Shown here one piece after another: positions 34,511-42,442 of a stretch of 64,000 bases of DNA; position 1 is the stretch's first letter, and each line of letters starts with the position of its first letter. The DNA comes from Gordonia asplenii (GTDB lineage Bacteria; Actinomycetota; Actinomycetes; Mycobacteriales; Mycobacteriaceae). The notes beneath the pieces are model-generated. The model made no database searches. It was not told the DNA's origin and was given only the letters and a program-made list of their open reading frames with translations. The stretch lies in assembly GCF_012933505.1 (NCBI RefSeq), contig NZ_JABBNB010000032.1, forward strand, positions 19,294 through 83,293, read 5' to 3'. A program made the translations under genes and the position numbers.

Positions 34511-35560
34511 ATGAGCATCACCACTGACGCGCCCACCGGCGTCGGCATCGACGATGTGACGATCATCGACGCCCCCGGCGGCTACACCGGCGTGGAACCC
34601 ACGCAAGAGTGGGCCGACGAGGTGCGGCGCCTCGCCGAGAAGCGCAACGCGACCATTCTCGCGCACAATTACCAGCTTCCGGCCATCCAGGACATCGCCC
34701 ACCACGTGGGGGATTCACTGGCCCTCTCGCGCATCGCGGCCGAGGTCGACTCCGACGAAATCGTCTTTTGCGGCGTGCATTTCATGGCCGAGACAGCGAA
34801 GATCCTCAGCCCCGGCAAGCGCGTGATGATCCCCGACGAGCGGGCCGGCTGCTCGCTCGCCGACTCGATCACCGCCGACGAACTGCGCGCATGGAAGGCG
34901 GAGTATCCCGACGCCGTGGTGGTCTCGTATGTCAACACCACCGCCGAGGTGAAGGGGCTGACCGACATCTGCTGCACGTCGTCGAACGCCGTCGACGTCG
35001 TCGCATCCATCGACCCCGACCGCGAGGTCCTGTTCCTGCCCGACCAGTTCCTCGGCGCGCACGTGAAGCGCCAGACGGGTCGCGACAACATTCACATCTG
35101 GGCGGGCGAATGCCATGTGCACGCCGGCATCAACGGTGACGAACTGGCCGACCAGGCGGCCTCGCACCCCGACGCCGACCTGTTCATCCACCCCGAATGT
35201 GGTTGCGCCACTTCGGCTCTGTACCTCGCAGGCGAGGGCGCGGTGCCCGCCGACAAGGTGAAGATCCTCTCCACCGGGGGCATGCTCGACGCCGCGCGGT
35301 CGACCGGTGCCAAGCAGGTGCTGGTGGCCACCGAGATCGGCATGCTGCACCAGCTGCGCAAGGCAGCGCCCGGCGTCGACTTCCAGGCCGTCAACGACCG
35401 CGCGTCGTGCCCGTACATGAAGATGATCACCCCCGCCGCGCTGCTGCGCTGCCTGCGCGAGGGCCGTGACGAGGTGGACGTCGCACCGGACGTCGCCGAG
35501 CGGGCGCGCGCCAGCGTGCAGCGGATGATCGAGATCGGGAATCCCGGTTCCGGTGAGTGA
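34511..35560 (+). CDS. nadA: Quinolinate synthase NadA
   Basis: 349 aa, ATG preceded by GAAGGAGA. Condenses iminoaspartate with dihydroxyacetone phosphate to quinolinate in de novo NAD synthesis, using a [4Fe-4S] cluster. Motifs: ILAHNYQLPAIQDIAHHVGDS, CGVHFMAETAKIL, and HPECGCATSAL with cluster Cys. Its partner L-aspartate oxidase (nadB), usually the next gene in mycobacteria, is missing; nadC starts inside the nadA end (35553). Confidence 0.95.
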   Translation: MSITTDAPTGVGIDDVTIIDAPGGYTGVEPTQEWADEVRRLAEKRNATILAHNYQLPAIQDIAHHVGDSLALSRIAAEVDSDEIVFCGVHFMAETAKILSPGKRVMIPDERAGCSLADSITADELRAWKAEYPDAVVVSYVNTTAEVKGLTDICCTSSNAVDVVASIDPDREVLFLPDQFLGAHVKRQTGRDNIHIWAGECHVHAGINGDELADQAASHPDADLFIHPECGCATSALYLAGEGAVPADKVKILSTGGMLDAARSTGAKQVLVATEIGMLHQLRKAAPGVDFQAVNDRASCPYMKMITPAALLRCLREGRDEVDVAPDVAERARASVQRMIEIGNPGSGE

Positions 35561-36626
35561 GCAACCGGGAACGTCGGCCTCTCTGCCGGTTGATCAGCGG
35601 CCAGCTTCTCCGCCGGTTGAGCAGGGGTCAGCTTCTCTGCCGGGTGAGCAGGGGTCAACTTCTCTGCCGGTTGAGCAGCAGCCAGCTTCTCTGCCGGTTG
35701 AGCAGGGGTCAGCTTCTCTGCCGGGTGAGCAGGGGTCAGCCTCTCCGCCGGTTGAGCGAGCGCAGCGAGTCGAAACCCCCGTCACCGACGAGACCCGTGC
35801 CCTGATCCGACTCGCCCTCGACGAGGATCTTCGCTACGGCCCCGACATCACGTCCATCGCGACGGTCCCCGACGACCTCGTCACGACGGCGGTCATCGCT
35901 TCTCGGCAGCACGGTGTGATCGCCGGGCTGCCAGTGGTGCTGGCCGTCTTCGACGAGGTGATCGGGCGCGACGGCTACACGGTGGTGTCGTCGGTCGACG
36001 ACGGAACGACCGTCGAGCCGGGCGACGTGGTACTCGAGGTCACCGCGACGCCCCGCTCATTGCTGACCGCTGAGCGCACTGCCCTCAACTTGCTGTGTCA
36101 CCTGTCGGGGATCGCGACGGCGACGGCGGCGTGGGTCGCCGAGGTCGAGGGGACCGGGACAGCGATCCGCGACTCACGCAAGACGCTGCCGGGGCTGCGC
36201 CTGCTGCAGAAGTACGCGGTGCGCGCGGGTGGCGGCGTCAACCATCGGATGGGCCTCGGCGACGAGGCGTTGATCAAGGACAACCACGTCGCGGCGGCCG
36301 GGTCGGTGTCGGCGGCGCTGCGGGCGGTCCGCGCGGCGGCGCCCGGGCTGCCCGTCGAGGTCGAGGTCGATTCGTTGGAGCAGTTCGACGAGGTACTCGC
36401 CCTCGACCCCGAGCTGGTGCTGCTCGACAACTTTCCGCTGTGGCAGACGCAGATCGCGGTCCAGCGTCGAAATGCGAAGTCGCCCGATACGAAATTGGAG
36501 TCGTCGGGCGGATTGACCCTCGACGTCGCGCGCGACTACGCCAAAACCGGCGTCGATTATCTCGCGGTCGGCGCGTTGACGCACTCGGTGACGGTGCTGG
36601 ATCTGGGCCTCGACATCCCCGTCTAG
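35553..36626 (+). CDS. nadC: Nicotinate-nucleotide pyrophosphorylase NadC with repeat-encoded N-terminus
   Basis: 357 aa, GTG start overlapping nadA by 8 nt. Residues 9-71 are seven 9-residue repeats (consensus ASLPVEQGS), derived from the dispersed DNA repeat; the real enzyme begins near residue 75 (TDETRALIRLALDEDL). Catalytic core: TERTALNLLCHLSGIAT, RDSRKTLPGLR, HRMGLGDEALIKDNH, then a TIM-barrel with ELVLLDN and ESSGGLTLD. Converts quinolinate and PRPP to nicotinate mononucleotide. The TAG stop lies in the CTAG end of a repeat element. Confidence 0.93.
   Translation: MSEQPGTSASLPVDQRPASPPVEQGSASLPGEQGSTSLPVEQQPASLPVEQGSASLPGEQGSASPPVERAQRVETPVTDETRALIRLALDEDLRYGPDITSIATVPDDLVTTAVIASRQHGVIAGLPVVLAVFDEVIGRDGYTVVSSVDDGTTVEPGDVVLEVTATPRSLLTAERTALNLLCHLSGIATATAAWVAEVEGTGTAIRDSRKTLPGLRLLQKYAVRAGGGVNHRMGLGDEALIKDNHVAAAGSVSAALRAVRAAAPGLPVEVEVDSLEQFDEVLALDPELVLLDNFPLWQTQIAVQRRNAKSPDTKLESSGGLTLDVARDYAKTGVDYLAVGALTHSVTVLDLGLDIPV
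35577..35765 (+). repeat. Seven 27-bp tandem repeats inside nadC
   Basis: Seven adjacent 27-bp units (consensus starts GCTTCTCTGCCGGTTGAGCA), each encoding nine residues in frame. The last unit runs straight into the standard dispersed repeat (GAGCGAGCGCAGCGAGTCGA). Units differ at a few bases, for example CCGGTTGAG versus CCGGGTGAG. Confidence 0.9.
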
Positions 36627-36835
36627 TGGCGTGTCGTGCCTAATGGTATTGATATCTTGCGCGCACCGTGCTTCGCCGCATCCTGCTGGTTGAGCGAGGC
36701 GAAACCGAGTCGAAACCACTGTGACGCTGCGGGTTTCGTTGTTGCCCGGCCGGCGGGGGTTTCGACTCGCTTCGCTCGCTCAACCGGCAGAGGAACGCAA
36801 CGTCGTACAACTCTTTAAGTGCGACACACCACTAG
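36623..36835. repeat. 213-bp palindromic element with CTAG ends (type A)
   Basis: Left end CTAGTGGCGTGTCG, right end inverted CTAGTGGTGTGTCG (13 of 14 match). Inside are TAATGGTATTGATATC, an inner arm GCTGGTTGAGCGAGGCGAAA, a spacer, and the inverted arm GGTTTCGACTCGCTTCGCTC. The left CTAG contains the nadC stop codon. It carries no coding capacity and is the best-preserved copy in the window. Confidence 0.85.
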
Positions 36836-36844
36836 TCCCAACCT

Positions 36845-36903
36845 GGTCCCCCTCAGCGGAGCGGACACGAGACACGGGGAGTATCCGTCGCGCTGAGGGG
36901 ACC
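36845..36903. other. Bulged hairpin of unknown role
   Basis: GGTCCCCCTCAGCG (36845-36858) pairs with CGCTGAGGGGACC (36891-36903) with one bulged C; the loop of 32 nt holds a second small pair (ACGG with CCGT). It lies right after the stop of the minus-strand antitoxin-like frame and 10 bp outside the 213-bp element. Terminator, structured RNA or insertion remnant are all possible. Confidence 0.35.
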
Positions 36904-36912
36904 GGTTTGTGG

Positions 36913-37410
36913 CTAAGGATCGTCGATCGCACCGGCATTTCCGGACGGCAATTCTTTCGACGTGCCCACGACCGCAGCGATTGGGGACCGCGAGGTCGAT
37001 GCGACCTCGACGTCGTCGGGTTGCGCGAGAGCAGCGTCCTGCGGAACCCAATCACGCCCGGTACCGGGTGCGACAGGGGAGCCTACGACAGCCGTACCTG
37101 TCGACGAACAGGTCATTACACAACTGAGCTCACGATCGAGTTCCCGAGCCGCTTGCGCCTTCACGGTCGGCCAGTCGTCGCCGACATCCTCGGTGTTTGT
37201 GCTCATCGCCGGCAAGTCGTGGACGGCGGCATGTCGCTCGTCGACGTCGGACGGATACGCCGAGTCGATCGCGGACCGGATGACCGCGGCGACGCTGCGT
37301 CCCGATCGTTTCGCCTCGGCCGCTACTCGGTCGTACTGGCGTTGATCGAGGAGCAACTGAAGCCTGCGCTCAAGCACCGCGTCGGCCGATTCGAATTGCG
37401 TTCGACGCAA
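36913..37410 (-). CDS. Ribbon-helix-helix antitoxin-like ORF, orphan and C-terminally extended
   Basis: The longest frame is 165 aa with a TTG start; GTG 37377 is another possible start. The part from about residue 13 to 97 resembles a VapB/CopG-type antitoxin: LERRLQLLLDQRQYDRVAA, SGRSVAAVIRSAID, then a tail with DDWPTVKAQAARELDREL where such proteins normally end. The remaining 69 residues look non-native. No PIN toxin follows on the minus strand. It is probably a decayed toxin-antitoxin locus, but a live orphan regulator cannot be excluded. Confidence 0.4.
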   Translation of the reverse strand: MRRTQFESADAVLERRLQLLLDQRQYDRVAAEAKRSGRSVAAVIRSAIDSAYPSDVDERHAAVHDLPAMSTNTEDVGDDWPTVKAQAARELDRELSCVMTCSSTGTAVVGSPVAPGTGRDWVPQDAALAQPDDVEVASTSRSPIAAVVGTSKELPSGNAGAIDDP

Positions 37411-37460
37411 CGCATATCCTTGGAGGGTCTGTGTTCACTCACCCAACCTCAGGAGATGCG

Positions 37461-38792
37461 ATGCTGTCGCGCACTGACCTCCGAGGCAGTACACCCACGC
37501 TCGCGCAATTGCGGCGTGCACTGCCCCGCGGAGGTACCGATGTCAATTCCGTGCTGCCCACGGTGACGCCGGTCGTGGAGGACATCGCCGCCCATGGGTC
37601 CTCCGCCGCGCTCGACTACGGCGAGAAGTTCGATCACGTCCGCCCGACGTCGGTGCGGGTGCCCGCAGACGTCGTCGCCGCCGCGCTGGACAACCTCGCC
37701 CCCGACGTCGCCGATGCCCTACGCGAATCCATCTCCCGTGCCCGCAAAGTGCACGCTGACCAGCGACGCAGCACCACGCGCACCCAGGTCGTGCCCGGCG
37801 GTGCGGTCAGCGAGAAGTGGATCCCGGTCCGCCGCGTCGGCCTGTACGTGCCGGGCGGCAACGCCGTCTACCCGTCGAGTGTCGTCATGAACGTCGTGCC
37901 CGCCCAAGAGGCCGGCGTCGCCTCCCTCGTCGTCGCCTCGCCGCCGCAGGCCGCGTTCGGCGGCTGGCCGCACCCGACGATCCTCGCCGCCTGCGCACTG
38001 CTCGGCGTCGACGAAGTGTGGGCCGTAGGCGGCGCCCAGGGCATCGCGCTGCTCGCCTACGGCGGCGAAGACACCGACGGTTCGACGCTGGACCCGGTCG
38101 ATCTGATCACCGGACCCGGCAACATCTTCGTCACCGCCGCCAAGCGTCTGGTGCGCAGCGTCGTCGGCATCGATTCCGAGGCCGGCCCCACCGAGATCGC
38201 CATCCTCGCCGACGATTCCGCCGATCCCGCGCACGTCGCCGCCGACCTCATCAGCCAGGCCGAGCACGATGTCATCGCCGCATCGGTCCTCGTCACCGAC
38301 AGTGCCGCCTTCGCCGACGCCGTCGACGCCGAAGTCGAGAAGCAGTCGGCGGTCACCAAACACACCGAACGCGTCAACGAGGCGCTGACCGGCGCGCAGT
38401 CGGGCGTCGTTCTCGTCGACGACCTCGACGCCGGGATCGCCGTCGTCGATGCCTACGCCGCCGAGCACCTGGAGATTCAGACTCGCGACGCAGCCGCCGT
38501 CGCTGAGCGGATCACCAACGCGGGCGCCATCTTCGTCGGCGCGTACTCGCCGGTGAGTCTCGGTGACTATTGCGCCGGATCCAACCACGTCCTCCCGACG
38601 TCGGGGTCGGCGCGGCATGCGTCGGGGCTGTCGGTGCAGACCTTCCTGAAGGGCGTCCACGTTATCGACTACGACGAAGCCGCACTGAAAGACGTTGCCG
38701 CAGCGGTCATCACGCTCGCCGACGCCGAGGACCTGCCCGCACACGGCGACGCCGTCAAACGGCGTTTCGCCGCACAGTTCGGTCTCTCGTGA
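37461..38792 (+). CDS. hisD: Histidinol dehydrogenase HisD
   Basis: 443 aa from ATG 37461 with AGGAG 5 nt upstream; an in-frame upstream start has no RBS. Oxidises histidinol to histidine in two NAD-dependent steps. Motifs: RRVGLYVPGGNAVYPSSV, VDLITGPGNIFVTAAKR, SQAEHDVIAASVLVT, and GDYCAGSNHVLPTSG carrying metal and catalytic residues. First gene of the his cluster; its stop overlaps the hisC start (GTGA). Confidence 0.96.
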   Translation: MLSRTDLRGSTPTLAQLRRALPRGGTDVNSVLPTVTPVVEDIAAHGSSAALDYGEKFDHVRPTSVRVPADVVAAALDNLAPDVADALRESISRARKVHADQRRSTTRTQVVPGGAVSEKWIPVRRVGLYVPGGNAVYPSSVVMNVVPAQEAGVASLVVASPPQAAFGGWPHPTILAACALLGVDEVWAVGGAQGIALLAYGGEDTDGSTLDPVDLITGPGNIFVTAAKRLVRSVVGIDSEAGPTEIAILADDSADPAHVAADLISQAEHDVIAASVLVTDSAAFADAVDAEVEKQSAVTKHTERVNEALTGAQSGVVLVDDLDAGIAVVDAYAAEHLEIQTRDAAAVAERITNAGAIFVGAYSPVSLGDYCAGSNHVLPTSGSARHASGLSVQTFLKGVHVIDYDEAALKDVAAAVITLADAEDLPAHGDAVKRRFAAQFGLS

Positions 38793-39949
38793 GCGTCCCC
38801 GGAGCGGGTGTCACCCTCGCCGACCTTCCGTTGCGCGACAACCTGCGCGGCAAGAGCCCGTACGGCGCACCGCAACTCGACGTGCCCTACCAGCTCAACA
38901 CCAACGAGAACCCACACCCGCCCAGTCAAGCCCTGATCGACGACGTCGCCGAGTCGATCCGTTCGGCCGCAACGCAATTGCACCGGTACCCCGACCGTGA
39001 CGCCGTCGCACTGCGCACCGAGCTCGCCGAATACCTCAGTACGGCAACGGGAGTGCGTCTGGGCGTCGAAAATCTGTGGGCCGCGAACGGATCCAACGAG
39101 ATCCTTCAGCAGTTGCTGCAGGCCTTCGGCGGGCCGGGGCGTTCCGCGCTGGGCTTCGTGCCGTCGTATTCGATGCACCCGATCATCTCCGAGGGCATCG
39201 ACACCACCTGGCTGGAGACCAAACGCACCGCCGACTTCTCCATCGACCTCGACTTCGCCCTGGCCGAAATCGCTTCGCGCACACCAGATGTGGTATTCGT
39301 GACGTCGCCGAACAACCCGACCGGCGCGTCGATCCCCAACGACGACCTGCGGGCGATCGTACAAGCGGCACCCGGAATCGTCATCGTCGACGAGGCCTAC
39401 GGGGAGTTCTCCGAGCAGCCCAGCGCCGTCGAGCTGATCGACGAGTTCCCGACCAAAGTCGTCGTCTCGCGCACAATGAGCAAGGCGTTCGCCTTCGCCG
39501 GCGGACGGCTCGGGTATTTCGCCGCGGCACCCGCGGTCATCGACGCCGTGATGCTGGTGCGCCTGCCGTACCACCTCTCGGTCGTGACCCAGGCGGCCGC
39601 GCGCGCGGCGCTGCGGCACTCCGACGAGACCCTTGCCGGAGTCGCGAGCATCATCGCCGAACGCAAGCGCGTGGTCGCCGAACTCGCAGCGCTGGGCTAC
39701 CGGGTCGCCGACTCCGACGCCAACTTCGTGCTGTTCGGCGACTTCGCCGACGCCTCCGCGAGCTGGCAGCGCTACCTCGACGACGGCGTGCTGATCCGCG
39801 ATGTCGGCATCGGCGGGCACCTGCGTGTCACGATCGGACTAGCCGAGGAGAACGACGCCTTCCTGCGTGTCAGTCAGAAACTAGCGGGCGCCGGGAGCAT
39901 CGCGAGCGGGCCCGATTCAACACCTACCGACCGAATGAGCCTGTCATGA
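38789..39949 (+). CDS. hisC: Histidinol-phosphate aminotransferase HisC
   Basis: 386 aa from GTG 38789, in a 4-nt overlap with hisD; the longer frame runs back into hisD. PLP aminotransferase class I/II: QLNTNENPHPP near the N-terminus, ANGSNEILQQLL, SPNNPTGASIP, VDEAYGEF, and the PLP lysine in TMSKAFAFAGGRLGY (K232). The stop overlaps hisB by 4 nt. Confidence 0.95.
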   Translation: MSVPGAGVTLADLPLRDNLRGKSPYGAPQLDVPYQLNTNENPHPPSQALIDDVAESIRSAATQLHRYPDRDAVALRTELAEYLSTATGVRLGVENLWAANGSNEILQQLLQAFGGPGRSALGFVPSYSMHPIISEGIDTTWLETKRTADFSIDLDFALAEIASRTPDVVFVTSPNNPTGASIPNDDLRAIVQAAPGIVIVDEAYGEFSEQPSAVELIDEFPTKVVVSRTMSKAFAFAGGRLGYFAAAPAVIDAVMLVRLPYHLSVVTQAAARAALRHSDETLAGVASIIAERKRVVAELAALGYRVADSDANFVLFGDFADASASWQRYLDDGVLIRDVGIGGHLRVTIGLAEENDAFLRVSQKLAGAGSIASGPDSTPTDRMSLS

Positions 39950-40581
39950 CACAGCCGCGTATCGCGCGTATCGAACGCACCACCCGTGAATCGTCGATCG
40001 CCGTCGAGATCAACCTCGACGGCACCGGGCAGACCGACATCTCCACCGGTGTGGCGTTCTACGACCACATGCTCACCGCGTTCGGACAGCACGGCAGCTT
40101 CGACTTGACGGTGCGTGCCGAAGGTGACGTCGAGATCGAATCGCACCACACCGTCGAGGACACCGCCATCGTGCTCGGCCAGGCCTTCGGCCAGGCGCTC
40201 GGCGACAAGCGCGGCATTCGACGCTTCGCCGACGCCTGGATCCCGATGGACGAGACCCTGGCGCAAGCGGTCGTCGACGTCTCCGGCCGCCCGTACTTCG
40301 TGCACGTCGGCGAGCCGGATCATCTGCTCACGGCGGCGATCGGTGGTGGCACACCCGCGAACGGTAAGCCGTCGGTGCCGTACAACACGGTCATCAACCG
40401 GCATGTCTTCGAGTCGTTCGCGCTCAACGCCCGCATCGCGCTGCACGTGCGTGTGCTCTACGGCCGCGACCAGCACCACATCACCGAGGCGGAATACAAG
40501 GCGGTGGCCCGCGCGTTGCGTGCCGCATGCGAACCGGACCCGCGCGTGACGGGCATCCCGTCGACCAAGGGGAGCTTGTAG
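39946..40581 (+). CDS. hisB: Imidazoleglycerol-phosphate dehydratase HisB
   Basis: 211 aa from ATG 39946, coupled to hisC. Mn-dependent dehydratase with the two His-rich motifs FYDHMLTAFGQHG / ESHHTVEDTAI and the later RDQHHITEAEYKA region; it is the single-domain form without a phosphatase part. Histidinol-phosphate phosphatase activity must come from another gene. It is followed by a 106-bp gap with no recognisable signal before hisH. Confidence 0.96.
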   Translation: MTQPRIARIERTTRESSIAVEINLDGTGQTDISTGVAFYDHMLTAFGQHGSFDLTVRAEGDVEIESHHTVEDTAIVLGQAFGQALGDKRGIRRFADAWIPMDETLAQAVVDVSGRPYFVHVGEPDHLLTAAIGGGTPANGKPSVPYNTVINRHVFESFALNARIALHVRVLYGRDQHHITEAEYKAVARALRAACEPDPRVTGIPSTKGSL

Positions 40582-40687
40582 TGAAAATGCTCGTTCCGCT
40601 CGCGTGTCGGCCGACGCCCGACGTTCCGTCCTCCCTCTTCGTCGGTCCTGAACGAGACGCGTCGACCGACCGGAAAGGCGCACTGGC

Positions 40688-41320
40688 GTGAAGAAGATCA
40701 CCATCCTCGACTACGGCTCGGGCAATCTGCGCTCGGCGCAACGTGCCCTCGAGCGCGTCGGCGCCGACGTCACCGTCACCAGTGACCGCGATGCCGCGCT
40801 CAACGCCGAGGGGCTCGTCGTCCCCGGCGTCGGGGCCTACGAGGCGTGCATGGCCGGCCTCAAAGAGGTGCGCGGCGACCGCACCATCGGACAGCGCCTG
40901 GCCGGCGGGCGCCCGGTCCTCGGGATCTGCGTCGGCATGCAGATCCTGTTCGAGAAGGGCGTCGAATTCGGCGTCGAAACCGATGGCTGCGGCGAATGGC
41001 CCGGTGAGGTCAGCCAGCTGCACGCGCCGGTGTTGCCGCACATGGGCTGGAATACCGTTGAGGCACCACAAGATTCGGTTCTGTTCCGCGGATTCGACGC
41101 CGACGAGCGCTTCTACTTCGTGCACTCATACGCGGCGCAGAGCTGGGCCTGGAACAGCGACGACTCGCGGCTTGCGCCGGCCAAACTGACCTGGGCGACG
41201 CACGGGGACCGGTTCCTGGCGGCGGTCGAGAACGGTCCGCTGTCGGCGACGCAGTTCCATCCGGAGAAGTCCGGCGACGCTGGCGCGCAGTTGCTGCGGA
41301 ACTGGCTGGAGGCGCTGTAG
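40688..41320 (+). CDS. hisH: Imidazole glycerol phosphate synthase subunit HisH
   Basis: 210 aa, GTG start. Class-I glutamine amidotransferase with the Cys nucleophile in LGICVGMQILFEKG and the His/Glu pair in TQFHPEKSGDAG. It supplies ammonia to HisF, encoded at 43364. The N-terminal ILDYGSGNLRSAQRAL motif is typical. Its stop is directly followed by the ATG of a small membrane-protein gene. Confidence 0.95.
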   Translation: MKKITILDYGSGNLRSAQRALERVGADVTVTSDRDAALNAEGLVVPGVGAYEACMAGLKEVRGDRTIGQRLAGGRPVLGICVGMQILFEKGVEFGVETDGCGEWPGEVSQLHAPVLPHMGWNTVEAPQDSVLFRGFDADERFYFVHSYAAQSWAWNSDDSRLAPAKLTWATHGDRFLAAVENGPLSATQFHPEKSGDAGAQLLRNWLEAL

Positions 41321-41629
41321 ATGGGTGAGGCCGGCCGCGGCGGCGGGACGAATCGCAAGAAACCACAAGAGTTCTCGTTCGTCCGGCTGGCTCTGCTCGC
41401 GCTGAGCGCGGGAGCGGTGGTGCTCCTCGTCTCGGTCCCGATCATCCTCGTGCTGGCACGGTGGTCGGTGATCGCGGGGCTCATCGCCGCATTGGTCGCG
41501 ATCGTCGCGATCATCGCCGCCATCGGGCTGGTGTCCCAACGCATCGTTGCGACTGCCGAACGACAGCTCAAAGAGCAACTCGCACAACGTGAACGAACCG
41601 ATCGAGAGAGAAACAACAACGGTGGCTGA
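41321..41629 (+). CDS. Small two-helix membrane protein in the his cluster
   Basis: 102 aa. Starts at the base after the hisH stop and overlaps the start of the next gene, so it is translated within the his operon. Two adjacent transmembrane helices (about residues 25-48 and 50-72) with a basic N-terminus and a polar, charged C-terminal tail (TAERQLKEQLAQRER). I do not recognise a function. Small membrane proteins at this position occur in related actinobacteria. Confidence 0.7.
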   Translation: MGEAGRGGGTNRKKPQEFSFVRLALLALSAGAVVLLVSVPIILVLARWSVIAGLIAALVAIVAIIAAIGLVSQRIVATAERQLKEQLAQRERTDRERNNNGG

Positions 41630-42437
41630 CAACAACAAGACCCTCGAACTGCTGCCCGCGGTAGACGTCGCCGACGGCCAGGCCGTGCGGCTCGTCCAGG
41701 GCGCGGCGGGTTCGGAGACCTCCTACGGTTCGCCGCGCGACGCCGCTCTCGCTTGGCGCAACGACGGCGCCGAGTGGATCCACCTCGTCGACCTCGACGC
41801 CGCCTTCGGCCGGGGCGACAACCGCGAACTCCTCGCCGGCGTGGTGAACGAACTGGCCGCCGGGGCGGGGAGCTCCGCGGTGAAGATCGAGCTGTCCGGC
41901 GGCATCCGCGACGACGCCTCGCTCACCGCGGCACTGGCGACCGGCTGCACCCGCGTCAACCTGGGAACCGCCGCGCTGGAGAACCCCGACTGGTGCAGGC
42001 GCGCCATCGCCGAGCACGGCGACCGCATCGCCGTCGGCCTCGACGTCATACGGGTCGAAAAGGGCGCCGGGACTTCGTCCGCCGCGGAAGGCGACTCGTA
42101 CCGCCTGCGCGGTCGTGGCTGGGTCACCGACGGCGGCGACCTCTGGGAGGTCCTCGAACGCCTCAACAATGACGGTTGCGCACGCTATGTCGTCACCGAC
42201 GTGTCCAAGGACGGCACCCTTGCCGGCCCCAACCTCGAACTGCTGCAACAGGTCGCCGCAGCGACTGACGCCCCGATCGTCGCCTCCGGCGGCGTCTCAG
42301 CCATCGACGACCTCGTCGCCATCGCCGGCCTGACCGGCGTGGGCGTCGAAGGGGCCATCGTCGGCAAGGCGCTCTACGCGGGCCGGTTCACCCTGCCCGA
42401 GGCCCTCGCGGCGGTCGCGGCAGTAGGAGCGAACTGA
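41622..42437 (+). CDS. priA: Bifunctional HisA/TrpF isomerase PriA
   Basis: 271 aa from GTG 41622, which overlaps the previous gene by 8 nt. (beta/alpha)8 barrel: LLPAVDVADGQAVRLVQG with the catalytic Asp, the loop RGRGWVTDGGDLWEVLERL characteristic of actinobacterial PriA, and TDVSKDGTLAGPN with the second Asp. PriA isomerises both ProFAR (histidine) and PRA (tryptophan). This fits the absence of trpF from the trp cluster downstream. It is about 20 residues longer than typical PriA because of an insertion near residues 80-90 and one near 145-155. Confidence 0.93.
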   Translation: MADNNKTLELLPAVDVADGQAVRLVQGAAGSETSYGSPRDAALAWRNDGAEWIHLVDLDAAFGRGDNRELLAGVVNELAAGAGSSAVKIELSGGIRDDASLTAALATGCTRVNLGTAALENPDWCRRAIAEHGDRIAVGLDVIRVEKGAGTSSAAEGDSYRLRGRGWVTDGGDLWEVLERLNNDGCARYVVTDVSKDGTLAGPNLELLQQVAAATDAPIVASGGVSAIDDLVAIAGLTGVGVEGAIVGKALYAGRFTLPEALAAVAAVGAN

Positions 42438-42442
42438 CTTCC

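Noticed and set aside
35577..35765. CRISPR-like array
   Set aside because: Units are contiguous 27-mers with no unique spacers and no cas genes; it is a coding tandem repeat.
36780..37055. PIN-domain toxin downstream of the antitoxin-like ORF
   Set aside because: A fragment reading LFVDRYG in another frame recalls PIN starts, but no acidic catalytic pattern follows and a stop comes within 20 codons.
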